Assembly (NCBI RefSeq): GCF_018327705.1
Contig: NZ_BNEM01000001.1
Location: forward strand, 2,108,001-2,172,000
From: Catellatospora sp. TT07R-123
GTDB lineage: Bacteria; Actinomycetota; Actinomycetes; Mycobacteriales; Micromonosporaceae
Length of the DNA stretch: 64,000 nt
Direction of reading: 5' to 3'
Each line of letters opens with the position of its first letter. Position 1 is the stretch's first letter. Below, piece by piece: positions 33,480 through 42,015 of the stretch. Under the pieces are notes generated by a model. That model was not told the DNA's origin and searched no databases. It saw only the letters and a list, made by a program, of their open reading frames with translations. The position numbers were made by a program, and so were the translations under genes.

Positions 33480-34562
33480 TCAGCAGATACGCGGGAGAGG
33501 GTCGCCCACCAGGAGGTCGACGATGCGGGTGCCGCCGAAGCGGGTGCGCAGCAGGACCAGTTCGGCGGGGTCGGCGTCGATGCGGCCGATGACGGCGGCC
33601 TGGTCGCCCAGGGGGTGGGCGCGCAGGGCGGCCAGGGCGGCGTCGGCCTGCTCGGGGGCGACCACCGCGACCAGGCGGCCCTCGCAGGCCACGTACAGCG
33701 GGTCGATGCCGAGCAGTTCGGCGGCGCCGCGTACGCCCGGACGCACCGGCACCGCGGCCTCGTCGACCACGACCGTCACCCCGGCGGCGCGGGCGACCTC
33801 GTTGAGGATGGTCGCCACCCCGCCCCGGGTGGCGTCGCGCATCCCGCGTACGCCGTCCCCGGCGGCCGCGAGCAGGGCGTCGACCAGACCGGTCAGCGCG
33901 GCGGTGTCCGAGCGCAGATCCGCCTCCAGGTCCAGGTCGCCCCGGGCGACGAGCACGGTCATGCCGTGGTCGCCGATCGGGCCGGACACCAGCACCGCGT
34001 CGCCGGGGCGGGCCAGGTGCACGCCGAAGTCGCGGTCGTGCTCGCGTACGCCCACCCCGGCCGTGGTGATGTAGCAGCCGTCGGCCAGGCCGCGCGGCAC
34101 GACCTTGGTGTCCCCGGCGACGATGCTCACCCCGGCGGCACGGGCGGCCGCCGCCATGGACGCGACGATCCGGGTCAGGTCCGCGACCGGCAGGCCTTCT
34201 TCGAGGATGAAGCCGGCCGACAGGAAGCAGGGCCGGGCACCGGCCACGGCCAGGTCGTTGACGGTGCCGTTGACGGCGAGGTCGCCGATGTCGCCGCCGG
34301 GGAAGAACAGCGGCTTGACCACGTACGAGTCGGTGGTGAACGCCAGCCGGGCACCGGCCAGGGTCAGCGCCGCCGCGTCGTCGAGCGCACTGAGCTCCGG
34401 GTTGTCGAACGCCTCCAGGAACACCGCCTCGACCAGGCTCGCGGTCGCCTTGCCGCCCGCCCCGTGGGCCATGGTCAGGCGCTCCTCGCGCACCCGGGCG
34501 CGGGCGCGGCGGGCCCGGCCGATGCGGTCGAGCACCGACGCCTCGGTCAGCTCGGCGGTCAT
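33480..34562 (-). CDS. hypE: HypE, hydrogenase maturation (cyanide synthesis)
   Basis: A 360-residue protein of the AIR-synthase/PurM superfamily. LTMAHGAGGKAT and TDSYVVKPLFFPGGDIGDLA form the ATP site, and MRDATRGGVATILNE is typical. The protein ends PRIC, the C-terminal Cys that accepts the carbamoyl group from HypF and is dehydrated to thiocyanate. Its start overlaps hypD by 4 bp. It is the last gene of the hydrogenase operon and is followed by a PAL-A palindrome. Confidence 0.97.
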   Translation of the reverse strand: MTAELTEASVLDRIGRARRARARVREERLTMAHGAGGKATASLVEAVFLEAFDNPELSALDDAAALTLAGARLAFTTDSYVVKPLFFPGGDIGDLAVNGTVNDLAVAGARPCFLSAGFILEEGLPVADLTRIVASMAAAARAAGVSIVAGDTKVVPRGLADGCYITTAGVGVREHDRDFGVHLARPGDAVLVSGPIGDHGMTVLVARGDLDLEADLRSDTAALTGLVDALLAAAGDGVRGMRDATRGGVATILNEVARAAGVTVVVDEAAVPVRPGVRGAAELLGIDPLYVACEGRLVAVVAPEQADAALAALRAHPLGDQAAVIGRIDADPAELVLLRTRFGGTRIVDLLVGDPLPRIC

Positions 34563-35686
34563 CGGGCCGTCACCTCCAGCAGGCGCCGCCGGTGGAAGCG
34601 GCCGAAGTTGTAGTACGCGGCGCAGGCGCCCTCCGGCGACACCATGCAGGTGCCGATCGGCGTCTCCGGGGTGCACGCGGTGCCGAACACCTTGCACTCC
34701 CACGGCTTGAGCACGCCCTTGAGCACCTCGCCGCACTGGCACGACTTCGGGTCGGCCACGCGTACGCCGGGGACGGCGAAGCGGCGCTCGGCGTCGAAGG
34801 CGGCGTAGCGCTCGGTGAGCTTGAGCGCGGAGTGGGCGATGAACCCCAGGCCGCGCCACTCGAAGAACGGGCGCAGTTCCAGCACGTCGGACAGGACCTT
34901 GAGCGCGGTGAGGTTGCCGTCCCAGGGGACGACGCGGCTGTACTGGTTCTCCACCTCGCAGCGCCCCTCGGCGAGCTGGGCCAGCAGCATGTCGATCGAG
35001 TGCAGGATGTCCAGCGGCTCGAATCCGGCTGTGACCAGCGGTTTCCCGTACTGCTCGGCGATGAACCGGTACGGCTCGCAGCCGATCACCGTGGAGACGT
35101 GCCCCGGCCCCAGGAACCCGTCGAGGCGCTGGTCGGGCGAGTCCAGGATGGCCTTGACCGCCGGGATGATCGTCACGTGGTTGCAGAAGACCGAGAAGTT
35201 GGCCAGCCCCTCGGCGGCGGCACGGCGCACCGTGACGGCCGTGCTGGGGGCGGTGGTCTCGAACCCAATCGCCATGAACACGACCTCGCGGTCGGGGTCG
35301 GCGCGGGCGAGCTTCAGCGCGTCCAGCGGGGAGTAGACCATGCGGATGTCGGCCCCGGCGGCCTTGGCGTCCAGGAACGACCCGGCGCCGCCGGGCACCC
35401 GCATCATGTCGCCGAACGAGGCGAGGATGACCTCGGGGCGGCGTGCGATCGCGATGGCGTCGTCGACGCGGCCCATCGGGATCACGCAGACCGGGCAGCC
35501 CGGCCCGTGCACCAGCTCGACCTGCTCGGGCAGGTAGTCCTCCAGCCCGTGCTGGTAGATGGTGTGGGTGTGCCCGCCGCACACCTCCATGAACTTGTAG
35601 TGCCGGCCCGGCTCGCACCGGGCCGCGATCCGGGCGGCCAGCGCGCGGGCCTGCTCGGCGTTGCGGAACTCATCCACGAAGCGCAT
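34559..35686 (-). CDS. hypD: HypD, Fe(CN)2CO assembly scaffold
   Basis: A 375-residue iron-sulfur protein. The signature segments are FMEVCGGHTHTIYQHGL, HGPGCPVCVIP, GFETTAPSTA and GPGHVSTVIG. The C-terminal Cys set for the [4Fe-4S] cluster is visible in KSCQCGEVL, PWECKVFGTAC and GTCMVSPEGAC. With HypC it carries the iron to which cyanide and CO are added. It follows hypC by 11 bp. Confidence 0.97.
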   Translation of the reverse strand: MRFVDEFRNAEQARALAARIAARCEPGRHYKFMEVCGGHTHTIYQHGLEDYLPEQVELVHGPGCPVCVIPMGRVDDAIAIARRPEVILASFGDMMRVPGGAGSFLDAKAAGADIRMVYSPLDALKLARADPDREVVFMAIGFETTAPSTAVTVRRAAAEGLANFSVFCNHVTIIPAVKAILDSPDQRLDGFLGPGHVSTVIGCEPYRFIAEQYGKPLVTAGFEPLDILHSIDMLLAQLAEGRCEVENQYSRVVPWDGNLTALKVLSDVLELRPFFEWRGLGFIAHSALKLTERYAAFDAERRFAVPGVRVADPKSCQCGEVLKGVLKPWECKVFGTACTPETPIGTCMVSPEGACAAYYNFGRFHRRRLLEVTAR

Positions 35687-35697
35687 CGACCGCTCCC

Positions 35698-35970
35698 CTA
35701 CTCGATGGTGGACGACTGGAGGGCGGCGAGCTCGTCGGCGTAGGCCTGGCCGATGCTCTCCAGGAACTCCATCGCCGCCTTCGCCTCCGCTTCGTCGATC
35801 TTGGACAGGGCGAAGCCGACGTGGATCAGCACCCAGTCGCCGATACCGACCTCACCGGGCTCCAGCAGCCCGATGTTGATGGCCCGGCGTACGCCGGAGA
35901 CGTCGACCTGGGCCAGGTCGGGGCGGTCGGTGTGGAACTCGACGACCTCGCCGGGGATACCGAGGCACAT
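35698..35970 (-). CDS. hypC: HypC, hydrogenase assembly chaperone
   Basis: A 90-residue HypC. The N-terminus MCLGIPGEVVE has the essential Cys2, exposed after Met removal, which binds iron. VGDWVLIHVGFA-type residues (IGDWVLIHVGFALSKID) are conserved, followed by a helical tail. It overlaps no neighbour; hypA ends 1 bp upstream. A second HypC-like gene starts this operon's 5' part. Confidence 0.96.
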   Translation of the reverse strand: MCLGIPGEVVEFHTDRPDLAQVDVSGVRRAINIGLLEPGEVGIGDWVLIHVGFALSKIDEAEAKAAMEFLESIGQAYADELAALQSSTIE

Positions 35971-35971
35971 G

Positions 35972-36319
35972 TCAGCGCACCGCCCGGTCGATGAGGTGCA
36001 GCTCCTCCAGGATCAGGTCGTCCCCGCCCGACACCGTCACCCGCGCGCTGCCGCACTCGCCGCAGATCGCGGGCAGCGCCAGCGTCTCCCCCTCGTGGCC
36101 GCAGCCCCCGCAGACCACCCGGGCCGGCACCGTGACCAGTTCGATCTGCGCCCCGTCCGCCGTGGTGCCGGTGGCCACCAGCGCGAACCCGTCGCGCAGC
36201 GCCGGTTCGGCCACCCCGTGCCGCACCCCGATGCGCACCTTCAGCCGGTCGACCGCGCGCCCCTCGGCCCGCTGCCGCACCGCCGCGAGAATGCTCTCGC
36301 ACAGCCCGATCTCGTGCAT
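35972..36319 (-). CDS. hypA: HypA, nickel insertion metallochaperone
   Basis: A 115-residue HypA. MHEIGLCESIL is the N-terminal nickel site (His2, Glu3). The zinc ribbon is CGGCGHEGE and ICGECGS. It would normally deliver nickel together with the GTPase HypB, which is not encoded in this window. GGGGGACGG precedes ATG 36319. Confidence 0.96.
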   Translation of the reverse strand: MHEIGLCESILAAVRQRAEGRAVDRLKVRIGVRHGVAEPALRDGFALVATGTTADGAQIELVTVPARVVCGGCGHEGETLALPAICGECGSARVTVSGGDDLILEELHLIDRAVR

Positions 36320-36330
36320 CCGTCCCCCGC

Positions 36331-36438
36331 TCACATGCTGCGCATCTTGAGGTACCGCTTCATGTCCGGCAGCGACTGGATCACCAGCGCCGCCGCTCCG
36401 GCCAGCACCAGCCCGGCCACGACCTTCTTCCACAACAT
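36331..36438 (-). CDS. DUF6893-like 35-aa membrane peptide of hydrogenase loci
   Basis: A 35-codon gene whose start overlaps the protease stop (ATGA). One membrane helix (VAGLVLAGAAALVIQSLPD) is followed by the tail MKRYLKMRSM. GAGGAGAGGGG precedes the start. Tiny proteins of this kind with the KRYLKMRSM tail are known in actinobacterial [NiFe] hydrogenase clusters. The role is unknown; membrane docking of the enzyme is only a guess. Confidence 0.8.
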   Translation of the reverse strand: MLWKKVVAGLVLAGAAALVIQSLPDMKRYLKMRSM

Positions 36439-36992
36439 CACGGTGCCCCTCTCCTCGATGGACCTGACAGACTCGACGTACCTGACGAAACGCTCTGCTC
36501 CAGCAGCGACCGGGGCCCGGCGTCCCACAGCTGCCGCACCAGGACGACCGCGACGTCGACGGCGGCCAGCACCGGGCGGCTCAGCCCGATGCCCTCCTCC
36601 AGCGCCAGCGGCTCGCAGCCGACCAGCAGCACCCGGCCGGGGTCGCCGCCGCAGCTGTCCAGCAGGTGCAGCACCCGGTTGGGCTGCATGCCGTGCGGAT
36701 CGACGAGCACGCCGTCCCCGGCCGCGCGGTCGGCGGCGCGGTCCTCGGCGGTGATCTCGACCAGGCGCACGGTGCCGGGGACGTCGCCGCGCTGGTCGGT
36801 GTCGACGAGCACGGTCGCGTCGTAGCCGTCCATCAGGTCGTACGCCAGATGGATGCCGCGGATGCCGTAGTCGGCCACCCGTACCCACTCCGGATGCGGC
36901 TGCGCCGCCAGGCGCGCCGCGACCTCGACGCCGAAACCGTCGTCGCTGAGGAAGATGTTGCCCAGGCCCGCGATCAGCACCCGGGTCGTCAT
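36438..36992 (-). CDS. Hydrogenase maturation endopeptidase
   Basis: A 184-residue HyaD/HupD-type protease. LIAGLGNIFLSDDGFGVEVA has the Asp/Glu metal-sensing residue near position 17, and ATVLVDTDQRGDVPGTVRLV the second. DPHGMQPNRVLHL is the later conserved segment with His. It cleaves the C-terminal extension after nickel insertion; the large subunit at 40206-41978 has a 23-residue extension beyond its last ligand motif. Both ends overlap neighbours by 4 bp or less. Confidence 0.92.
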   Translation of the reverse strand: MTTRVLIAGLGNIFLSDDGFGVEVAARLAAQPHPEWVRVADYGIRGIHLAYDLMDGYDATVLVDTDQRGDVPGTVRLVEITAEDRAADRAAGDGVLVDPHGMQPNRVLHLLDSCGGDPGRVLLVGCEPLALEEGIGLSRPVLAAVDVAVVLVRQLWDAGPRSLLEQSVSSGTSSLSGPSRRGAP

Positions 36993-38389
36993 GCGGGGGC
37001 CACCTCCTCCGGTGCGAAGTAGCGGAACCGGCCCTGCTCGACCTGGAGGTCGGCGGCCGGATCGTCGTCGACGGTGACGGCCAGGTGGGTCGAGCCGTCC
37101 ACATCGAGCAGCACGGCGTGGACCGTCGCGACCCGGTCCACCAGGAACATGTCCTGCGCGTCGGTACGCCGCCCGCCCGGCCGCAGCCGCACCTTGCACC
37201 CGGCGCCGACCGCGACCCCGTCGACCACCACCGTGTCGGTGGCCGGGTCGACGCCCGCGTCCGCGCCCGGGTCCCACCAGGGCGCCGTGGTCCGGAACGG
37301 GTCCGCCGCGACGCCGACCGGGCGCAGCTGCCGGATCGCGCCGTGCAGGCGCTCGAACAGCTCCGGCGGCAGCGTCTCGGCCCGGCCCAGCAGCGCGTCC
37401 GCCCGCGCGTCGGTGGCCCGGACCTGCCGCTTCTCCGCGTCGGTGAGCGTGAGCGTGCGCAGCACCAGCAGCTCGTCGATCTCCAGCGAGTCGAACGTCT
37501 CGCCGGGGCTCTCGGGCGCGACGACGGGGTGGTCGTACAGGATCACCGGCGCGGACAGGACCGCGTCGGTGCGTCCCGGCTCGCCCAGCAGCACCGGCCA
37601 GGTGCGCACATTGCGGCAGTCGCGCACCGCCGCCTTCGCCCACTCCGGCGGGTCGAGCGCCGACACGAACCCGCCGGCGCTCAGCGCGAACACGCTGTGC
37701 GCCGCGATCAGCGACGACCGCAGCGCCTGCGGCCGATCGCCACGCTGCCTGTCCAGATCTTGTGCGTCTGGTGTCGCCCCGGCAGCACCAGACGCACAAG
37801 ATCTGGTCTCGGTGCGGTTCTCCACCGCGCACGTGAGGCGCAGCACGCGGTACGGGCCGGGCAGCCGCTCCACGCGCAGGCGCAGAACGCCCTGGAGGGG
37901 ACGGCGTACGCGGCGCAGCCGCAGGTCGGGGCTGAGCTGCTCGATCTGCTCGGCACCCGGGACGGCGAAGGGGGTCACGTCGTCCGGGGCGTCCGCGAGC
38001 GGCCACAGCGGGACCGCCACGTCGACGGACTCCTCGGCGGTCTCGTCGAAGGTCAGGTGCAGCACGCCGTCGTGCTCGGCGGACTCGCGCGGCGCCCAGC
38101 CGTCCGGGGTCGCCGCCTCGACGGTGCGGGTGACGGCGTGCAGGAAGCGCAGCCGCCAGCGCAGCACCGCGTCGGGGCCGGGCTCGGCCAGCAGCTGGGT
38201 CTGGCAGGTGGCGTACTCGCCGTGCGCGTCGGAGGCGTACGACGGGGGCACCAGCACGCCGAACTGCCAGCGCAACTGGTTCTTGGCCGCGTCGGCGCGG
38301 TACGGGTACAGCAGGTAGCCCTCGTACAGCACCGCGTCGGCGACCGTGCGGGCCTGCTCGAACGGGTCGCTCAGCGGGGAGCCGGACAC
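36989..38389 (-). CDS. Hydrogenase-operon protein of unknown function with in-frame palindrome
   Basis: A 466-residue protein without signal peptide or membrane helix. It starts at GTG 38389, preceded by GGAGGAGG, and overlaps both neighbours. The N-terminal third has SPLSDPFEQARTVADAVLYE and a segment rich in conserved aromatic residues (LLYPYRADAAKNQLRWQFGV). I recognise it only as a protein of actinobacterial high-affinity hydrogenase loci; biochemical role unknown. Residues about 195-212 (TRSCASGAAGATPDAQDL) are encoded by the PAL-D palindrome, an apparent in-frame insertion of 18 codons. Confidence 0.8.
   Translation of the reverse strand: MSGSPLSDPFEQARTVADAVLYEGYLLYPYRADAAKNQLRWQFGVLVPPSYASDAHGEYATCQTQLLAEPGPDAVLRWRLRFLHAVTRTVEAATPDGWAPRESAEHDGVLHLTFDETAEESVDVAVPLWPLADAPDDVTPFAVPGAEQIEQLSPDLRLRRVRRPLQGVLRLRVERLPGPYRVLRLTCAVENRTETRSCASGAAGATPDAQDLDRQRGDRPQALRSSLIAAHSVFALSAGGFVSALDPPEWAKAAVRDCRNVRTWPVLLGEPGRTDAVLSAPVILYDHPVVAPESPGETFDSLEIDELLVLRTLTLTDAEKRQVRATDARADALLGRAETLPPELFERLHGAIRQLRPVGVAADPFRTTAPWWDPGADAGVDPATDTVVVDGVAVGAGCKVRLRPGGRRTDAQDMFLVDRVATVHAVLLDVDGSTHLAVTVDDDPAADLQVEQGRFRYFAPEEVAPA
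37753..37806. repeat. PAL-D palindrome, copy 2, inside a coding sequence
   Basis: Perfect 21-bp arms (37753-37773 and 37786-37806) around the 12-nt loop TCGCCCCGGCAG. The total is 54 bp, a multiple of three, so the host frame is kept. The inner sequence GGTGTCGC-N4-GCAGCACC matches the copy at 6521-6592. Confidence 0.92.
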
Positions 38390-39027
38390 GCCGCCTCCTC
38401 CGGCTGGGCCGCCAGCAGCCCGGCCAGCGCCGCGTCGGCGGTCGGCACCGCGTGCCGGGCCTGGTAGCGCAGCAGCGCGTCGGTGGTGTCGCGGCGCAGC
38501 CGGATCCACGCCGAGTCCGGGAAGTAGAGGTCCATCAGGTCGCGCCAGACCGCCGCGGGCATCCGGTAGGCCGCCTCGCGGTCCCACGGCACCCGCGCCA
38601 CCTGCACGCCCGCCTCGCCCGCCACGAACACGGTGCCGCTGAACAGCAGCGTCAGCGGCACCTCCCCGCCGGACAGGGCGTGGAAGAACTTGCCGAGCCC
38701 GACCTCCAGGTCGTACGAGCAGGGCACGAGCAGCTCCATCTCGGTGCGGCCGGTGAACCCGGGCAGCATCGCGGTGACCGTGGCGAACTGGAGCTGCTGC
38801 ATGCTCGCCGCCCAGCGGGCCGGTTCACCGAAGACGCACGCCAGCTTCTGCGCCTCGGCGTCGGTGTAGTCGCGGCCGCGCGGGTCGATCCGCAGCTGGC
38901 AGGTGAGCACCCCGGCGTGCACGCGTACGTCCCCGGGGCCGGTCACGCCCAGGCGCAGCCGCAGCGTGGGCGCGGCGGCCCAGCGCTGGGCCTGCACGTC
39001 CAGGCAGGTGAAGTCGAGCTCAAGCAA
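38371..39027 (-). CDS. DUF6084 family protein of the hydrogenase operon
   Basis: A 218-residue protein. The start is best placed at TTG 39027 (MLELDFTCLDVQAQRWAAAP), since GGAGG stands 6 nt before it and the upstream gene ends there. Most of the protein is predicted beta-rich, with CQLRIDPRGRDYTDAEAQKL and YDLEVGLGKFFHALSGGEVP as distinctive stretches. Proteins of this family occur next to actinobacterial high-affinity [NiFe] hydrogenases. Molecular role unknown; an assembly or accessory task is inferred from position. Confidence 0.8.
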   Translation of the reverse strand: MLELDFTCLDVQAQRWAAAPTLRLRLGVTGPGDVRVHAGVLTCQLRIDPRGRDYTDAEAQKLACVFGEPARWAASMQQLQFATVTAMLPGFTGRTEMELLVPCSYDLEVGLGKFFHALSGGEVPLTLLFSGTVFVAGEAGVQVARVPWDREAAYRMPAAVWRDLMDLYFPDSAWIRLRRDTTDALLRYQARHAVPTADAALAGLLAAQPEEAACPAPR

Positions 39028-39661
39028 CTGCGGCCTCCGTCCTCGCGCCCGCGCGCACCTCGTCCAGGAACCCGGCGACGGCGGCGCGGGCCTGCTCGCC
39101 GCCGTCGAAGCCGCGCCAGTGCGTACGCACCAGCCCGACCAGGCGGTAGCAGGCGTCGATGGGGACAACGAAGCACTCCGGCCCCTGGTCGCCCCGGTGC
39201 ATGAGCAGCGCGGCCACGTCCTCGGGCAGGGCGGCGGTGGCGGGGTGCCGGGCCAGCAGCTCGGCCCAGGTGTCGGCCGCCAGCGGGGACTCGGCGGCAC
39301 CGGCCGGGCTCGGGTAGAGCGCGACAGGGTGGTGCAGGGCGCTGTCGCGGTAGACGAACGCGAGCCGGACCGGCAGGTCGAGGGCGGCCCACTCCCGCTC
39401 GGTGAGCGGGAAGCCGGGCAGCGCGGTGACGGCGTCGGGGATCGCGGCGTAGCGCGCGGCGCCGCCCGTGGCGGACGGCGCGGGGAAGAGCAGCCAGCAG
39501 GGGCGGCAGGCGCAGGGCAGCGCGCGGGAGTGGCGGTCGACCAGGTGGTCGTGCCGCTCGGGCAGCGGCGCCCCGCACAGCTCGCACCGCTCGGTGTCCG
39601 CCGGGGCCGGGGCGCCCGGGGCCGGCCCGGCCGCCGGGCGCAGGTAGCGGCGCAGGGTCAT
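39020..39661 (-). CDS. DUF5947 family protein of the hydrogenase operon
   Basis: A 213-residue protein. The N-terminal part has four Cys in CELCGAPL and LPCACRPCWLLF with a His between (RHDHLVDRHSR), which suggests a zinc ribbon or small iron-sulfur site. FPLTEREWAALDLPVRLAFVY and ECFVVPIDACYRLVGLVR follow. The family is known from actinobacterial hydrogenase clusters, where it neighbours the NifU-like protein, as here. It overlaps both neighbours. Confidence 0.82.
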   Translation of the reverse strand: MTLRRYLRPAAGPAPGAPAPADTERCELCGAPLPERHDHLVDRHSRALPCACRPCWLLFPAPSATGGAARYAAIPDAVTALPGFPLTEREWAALDLPVRLAFVYRDSALHHPVALYPSPAGAAESPLAADTWAELLARHPATAALPEDVAALLMHRGDQGPECFVVPIDACYRLVGLVRTHWRGFDGGEQARAAVAGFLDEVRAGARTEAAVA

Positions 39662-40209
39662 GCGGGCACACCGGCGTCGCGCCGTCCGATCTGGAGCAGC
39701 GGCGCGGGCGCGGCCCGCTCCTGCACCCGCACCTCGACGACCTCCGGCGCCGCCTGCTGCACCGCCCGGGTCAGCGCCTCGGCCGCGGCCGCGCCCGAGC
39801 CGCCGCAGCCGCCGCCGCAGCCGGAGGCGGTCAGCGCCACGTGGGCGACGCCGTCGGCGTCGACGCCGAGCAGCGCCACCTCGCGGCCTAGCTTGCCGGC
39901 CACCCGGGGCAGCGCGGCGGCGACGCGGTCGGCGAGCGGCACCGGGTGCAGGTCGTACAGGGCGAGCAGGCCGCCGACCAGTTCGTCGGCGGCCAGCCCC
40001 GGCAGCGCGGCGGCGGTGCCGGGCAGCGCGGTCAGGCCGTGCAGGAGCCGGGTCAGGGCGACCTGGTGCAGCAGCATCAGCTCGCGTACGGCGTCGTCCG
40101 CGGCGGCGCGGGCGGCCGGGCCGCCCGCGCGCTCCACCTCGTCGAGCCGGGCCTGCACCCGTTCACCGACGGCGTGCGGGTCCAGTTCGAGGTCCAGGTC
40201 GCCGCTCAT
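39658..40209 (-). CDS. NifU-like C-terminal domain protein
   Basis: A 183-residue protein with a helical N-terminal part (ELMLLHQVALTRLLHGLTAL) and a NifU-like C-terminal domain. The cluster site reads ASGCGGGCGG, so the Cys spacing is CxxxC rather than the usual CxxC of NifU/Nfu scaffolds. It may supply or hold an Fe-S cluster for the hydrogenase. It follows the large subunit gene with a 4-bp overlap. Confidence 0.82.
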   Translation of the reverse strand: MSGDLDLELDPHAVGERVQARLDEVERAGGPAARAAADDAVRELMLLHQVALTRLLHGLTALPGTAAALPGLAADELVGGLLALYDLHPVPLADRVAAALPRVAGKLGREVALLGVDADGVAHVALTASGCGGGCGGSGAAAAEALTRAVQQAAPEVVEVRVQERAAPAPLLQIGRRDAGVPA

Positions 40210-41978
40210 GCGTTGCCGGACGCGAACACGTGCGGGGTGTGCAGCTTGCGCAGCACCGTCCCGTTGCCGGTGTACATGTGCACCCCGCACGGCAGGCACG
40301 GGTCGAAGCTGCGTACGGCGCGCATGATGTCGATGCCCTTGAAGTTCTCCTGCGAGTTCTCCTCGAAGATCGGGGTGTTCTGCACCGCGTCCTCGTAGGG
40401 GCCGGGCGTGCCGTACCGGTCGCGCACGCTGCCGTTCCACGGCGTCGGCGGGTACGGGTGGTAGTTGGCGATCTTCCCGTCCCGGATGACCATGTGGTGC
40501 GACAGCACGCCGCGCACCGCCTCGGTGAACCCGCAGCTGTTGGCGTCCTTGGGCACCGTGAACGGCTCCCAGGTCTGGGTGCGCCCGGCCCGGACCTCGC
40601 CGAGCGCCTTCTCGCAGGCGTGCAGGGCGACGGCGGCGGCGTACGCCTGGAAGTAGGTGCGGGCCCGGTTGCGCTCCAGGGCGTTGCTCCACTGCGGGAT
40701 CTTCCACTCGAAGCTGACCTCGGGCTTGGTCATCGTCTTCGGCAGGTTGATGATCACGCTGTGGCCGGTGGCCTTCACGTAGCCGATGTCGACCAGGCCG
40801 GACAGGGCGGTGGACCACAGCCGCGCGATCGGGCCGCCGCCGGTGTCCAGGGCCAGGTGGTCGGCGCCGTCGAACCAGCGCGGCGACATGACCCAGGAGT
40901 ACGCCCCGTCGAAGTCGCGCTTCTGCGGCTTGGGCAGGGTGTGCTGGTTCCACGGGTGGCGCACGTCGACCGGGTTGCCCAGCGGGTCGCGGTGTACGAA
41001 GACCTGCTCGCCCTGCCAGTCGTCGTAGTAGGAGCTGCCGAGCAGGATGCGGATGCCGAGGTTGATCTTCACCAGGTCGTTGGTGACGAGCTTGCCGTCG
41101 ACCACGATGCCCGGCGTCACGAACATCTTGCGGCCCCAGTCGGTCATCCGCTCGTACGTGAAGTCGCAGTGGTCGGGGTCGTTGAGCGCGCCCCAGCACC
41201 CCAGCAGCACCCGCCGCTGCCCCACCTTCTCGTAGCCGGGCAGCGCCTCGTAGAAGAAGTCGAACAGGTCGTCGTGCATGGGCACGACCCGCTTCATGAA
41301 CTCGACGTAGCGCATGAGCCGGGTCAGGTAGTCGGTGAACAGCTGCACCGTGGCCACCGTGCCGACGCCGCCCGGGTACAGCGTGGACGGGTGCACGTGG
41401 CGCCCCTCCATCAGGCAGAACATCTCCCGGGTGGACCGGCTGACCTGGAGCGCCTCGCGGTAGAACTCGCCCTCCAGCGGGTTGAGCGAGGTCATGATCT
41501 CGGCGATGGTCTTGTAGCCGTGCTGCGCCGCGCCCGGCGCCGGGGTGTTCTTGGCCTTCTCCCACACCCCGGGGTTGGTCTCGCGGACCATCCGCTCGCA
41601 GTAGTCCACCCCGACCAGGTTCTCCTGGAAGATGTTGTGGTCGAACATGTACTCGGCGGCCTCGCCGAGGTTGACGATCCACTCCCCCAGGTGCGGCGGC
41701 TGCACGCCGTACGCCTGGTTCTGGGCGTACACCGAGCAGGTCGCGTGGTTGTCGCCGCAGATGCCGCAGATGCGGCTGGTGATGAAGTGGGCGTCGCGCG
41801 GATCCTTGCCCCTCATGAAGATGCTGTAGCCGCGGAAGACCGACGAGGTGCTGTACGCCTCGACGACCTGCTTCTGCTTCCAGTCGATCTTCGTATAGAT
41901 GCCGAGGCTGCCGACGATCCGGGTGATCGGATCCCACGACATCTCGACCAGGCCCTCACGCTCCTGCTGCATGGTCAT
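40206..41978 (-). CDS. hhyL: [NiFe] hydrogenase large subunit, group 1h-like (HhyL)
   Basis: A 590-residue catalytic subunit. The active-site ligands are RICGICGDNHATC (Cys71, Cys74) and DPCLPCGVH (Cys561, Cys564). The 23 residues after His567 form the extension removed by the protease. The long insert-rich sequence and lack of export signal fit the actinobacterial high-affinity hydrogenases that oxidise atmospheric H2. The electron partner is the small subunit encoded 37 bp upstream. ATG 41978 or the nearby ATG two codons on could start. Confidence 0.96.
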   Translation of the reverse strand: MTMQQEREGLVEMSWDPITRIVGSLGIYTKIDWKQKQVVEAYSTSSVFRGYSIFMRGKDPRDAHFITSRICGICGDNHATCSVYAQNQAYGVQPPHLGEWIVNLGEAAEYMFDHNIFQENLVGVDYCERMVRETNPGVWEKAKNTPAPGAAQHGYKTIAEIMTSLNPLEGEFYREALQVSRSTREMFCLMEGRHVHPSTLYPGGVGTVATVQLFTDYLTRLMRYVEFMKRVVPMHDDLFDFFYEALPGYEKVGQRRVLLGCWGALNDPDHCDFTYERMTDWGRKMFVTPGIVVDGKLVTNDLVKINLGIRILLGSSYYDDWQGEQVFVHRDPLGNPVDVRHPWNQHTLPKPQKRDFDGAYSWVMSPRWFDGADHLALDTGGGPIARLWSTALSGLVDIGYVKATGHSVIINLPKTMTKPEVSFEWKIPQWSNALERNRARTYFQAYAAAVALHACEKALGEVRAGRTQTWEPFTVPKDANSCGFTEAVRGVLSHHMVIRDGKIANYHPYPPTPWNGSVRDRYGTPGPYEDAVQNTPIFEENSQENFKGIDIMRAVRSFDPCLPCGVHMYTGNGTVLRKLHTPHVFASGNA

Positions 41979-42015
41979 ATCGGTTGTTCAGCCCTTCCCG
42001 TCGCGAGCAAGCCGG

